The position numbers and the translations under genes were made by a program. Under the pieces are notes generated by a model. The model was not told the DNA's origin. It saw nothing but the letters and a program-made list of their open reading frames with translations, and ran no database searches. A stretch of 64,000 nt of DNA from contig JACEVL010000460.1 of NCBI GenBank assembly GCA_020284085.1, forward strand, positions 372,001-436,000, written 5' to 3'. Below are positions 63,791 through 64,000 of the stretch, piece after piece. The stretch comes from Aporrectodea caliginosa. Lineage: Eukaryota > Annelida > Clitellata > Crassiclitellata > Lumbricidae. Every line of letters begins with the position of its first letter. Positions within the stretch are counted from its first letter, which is position 1.

Positions 63791-64000
63791 GTAAGAAATG
63801 AAAAGTTGCATAGGATGTTGCTGTTTGGAATAAGATGGATAGGGATGGATGGATGGATGTTGGGAATGGGTGGCAGAGTTGATGGATATTGGATAGTGTG
63901 GATAGATAAATGTATGGATTTACGGAGCAATGGATGGATGTGTGGTTCTATGGGTGGAAGGATCAGAGGTTTAGCTAATGAATTGAAGTATGTAATTGAA

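Overview
This is an intron-rich, AT-rich, repeat-dense animal nuclear genome window, most likely from a marine invertebrate. There are no operons. Genes are split into short exons with GT-AG introns. Intergenic and intronic DNA is packed with LINE 3' fragments, tRNA-derived SINEs, hAT and Tc1-type DNA transposons and microsatellites. The exact species cannot be read from the sequence; the repeat classes and the dispersed octamer TAGGCCTA would fit a deuterostome invertebrate, but that is inference. Host gene models were built by eye from open reading frame, splice sites and phase continuity. Layout: (1) 1-20.8 kb: gene A on the minus strand, leaving the window at the left edge; its exons encode acidic/basic linkers, helical segments and a CUB-like beta-sandwich. 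One large intron (about 2.1-12.2 kb) holds a 5'-truncated PHD/endonuclease/reverse-transcriptase LINE, into which an apparently intact 3,998-bp hAT transposon has inserted with perfect 13-bp ends and an 8-bp target duplication. (2) 12.7-25.7 kb: SINEs, LINE tails, triplet microsatellites, a Tc1-type element with about 200-bp inverted repeats, and a foldback-like palindromic block with GC-rich tandem arrays. (3) 25.8-36.95 kb, plus strand: gene B, a type I membrane receptor with two C-type-lectin-like domains, a Ser/Thr stalk, one transmembrane exon and a Tyr-containing tail. It is followed by a second, phase-compatible module (gene C: stalk, transmembrane exon, longer Tyr-rich tail) with no lectin exons of its own. 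(4) 38.7-63.8 kb, plus strand: gene D, at least 24 exons of a very large intracellular protein with a DOC-like segment, a SPRY domain, long helical regions and a CUB-like domain, running off the right edge. This domain mix resembles giant E3-ligase/ZZEF1/HECTD4/HERC-type proteins, but I do not assign an orthologue. Its introns carry further LINEs, SINEs and MITEs and an inverted partial duplicate of one of its own exons. How the parts relate: genes A and D are divergently oriented, both contain CUB-like domains and they flank the lectin-receptor locus. The mobile elements show clear nesting order (hAT in LINE; MITE in SINE; LINE tails stacked at TAA arrays) and a SINE/LINE pair sharing a 3' end.
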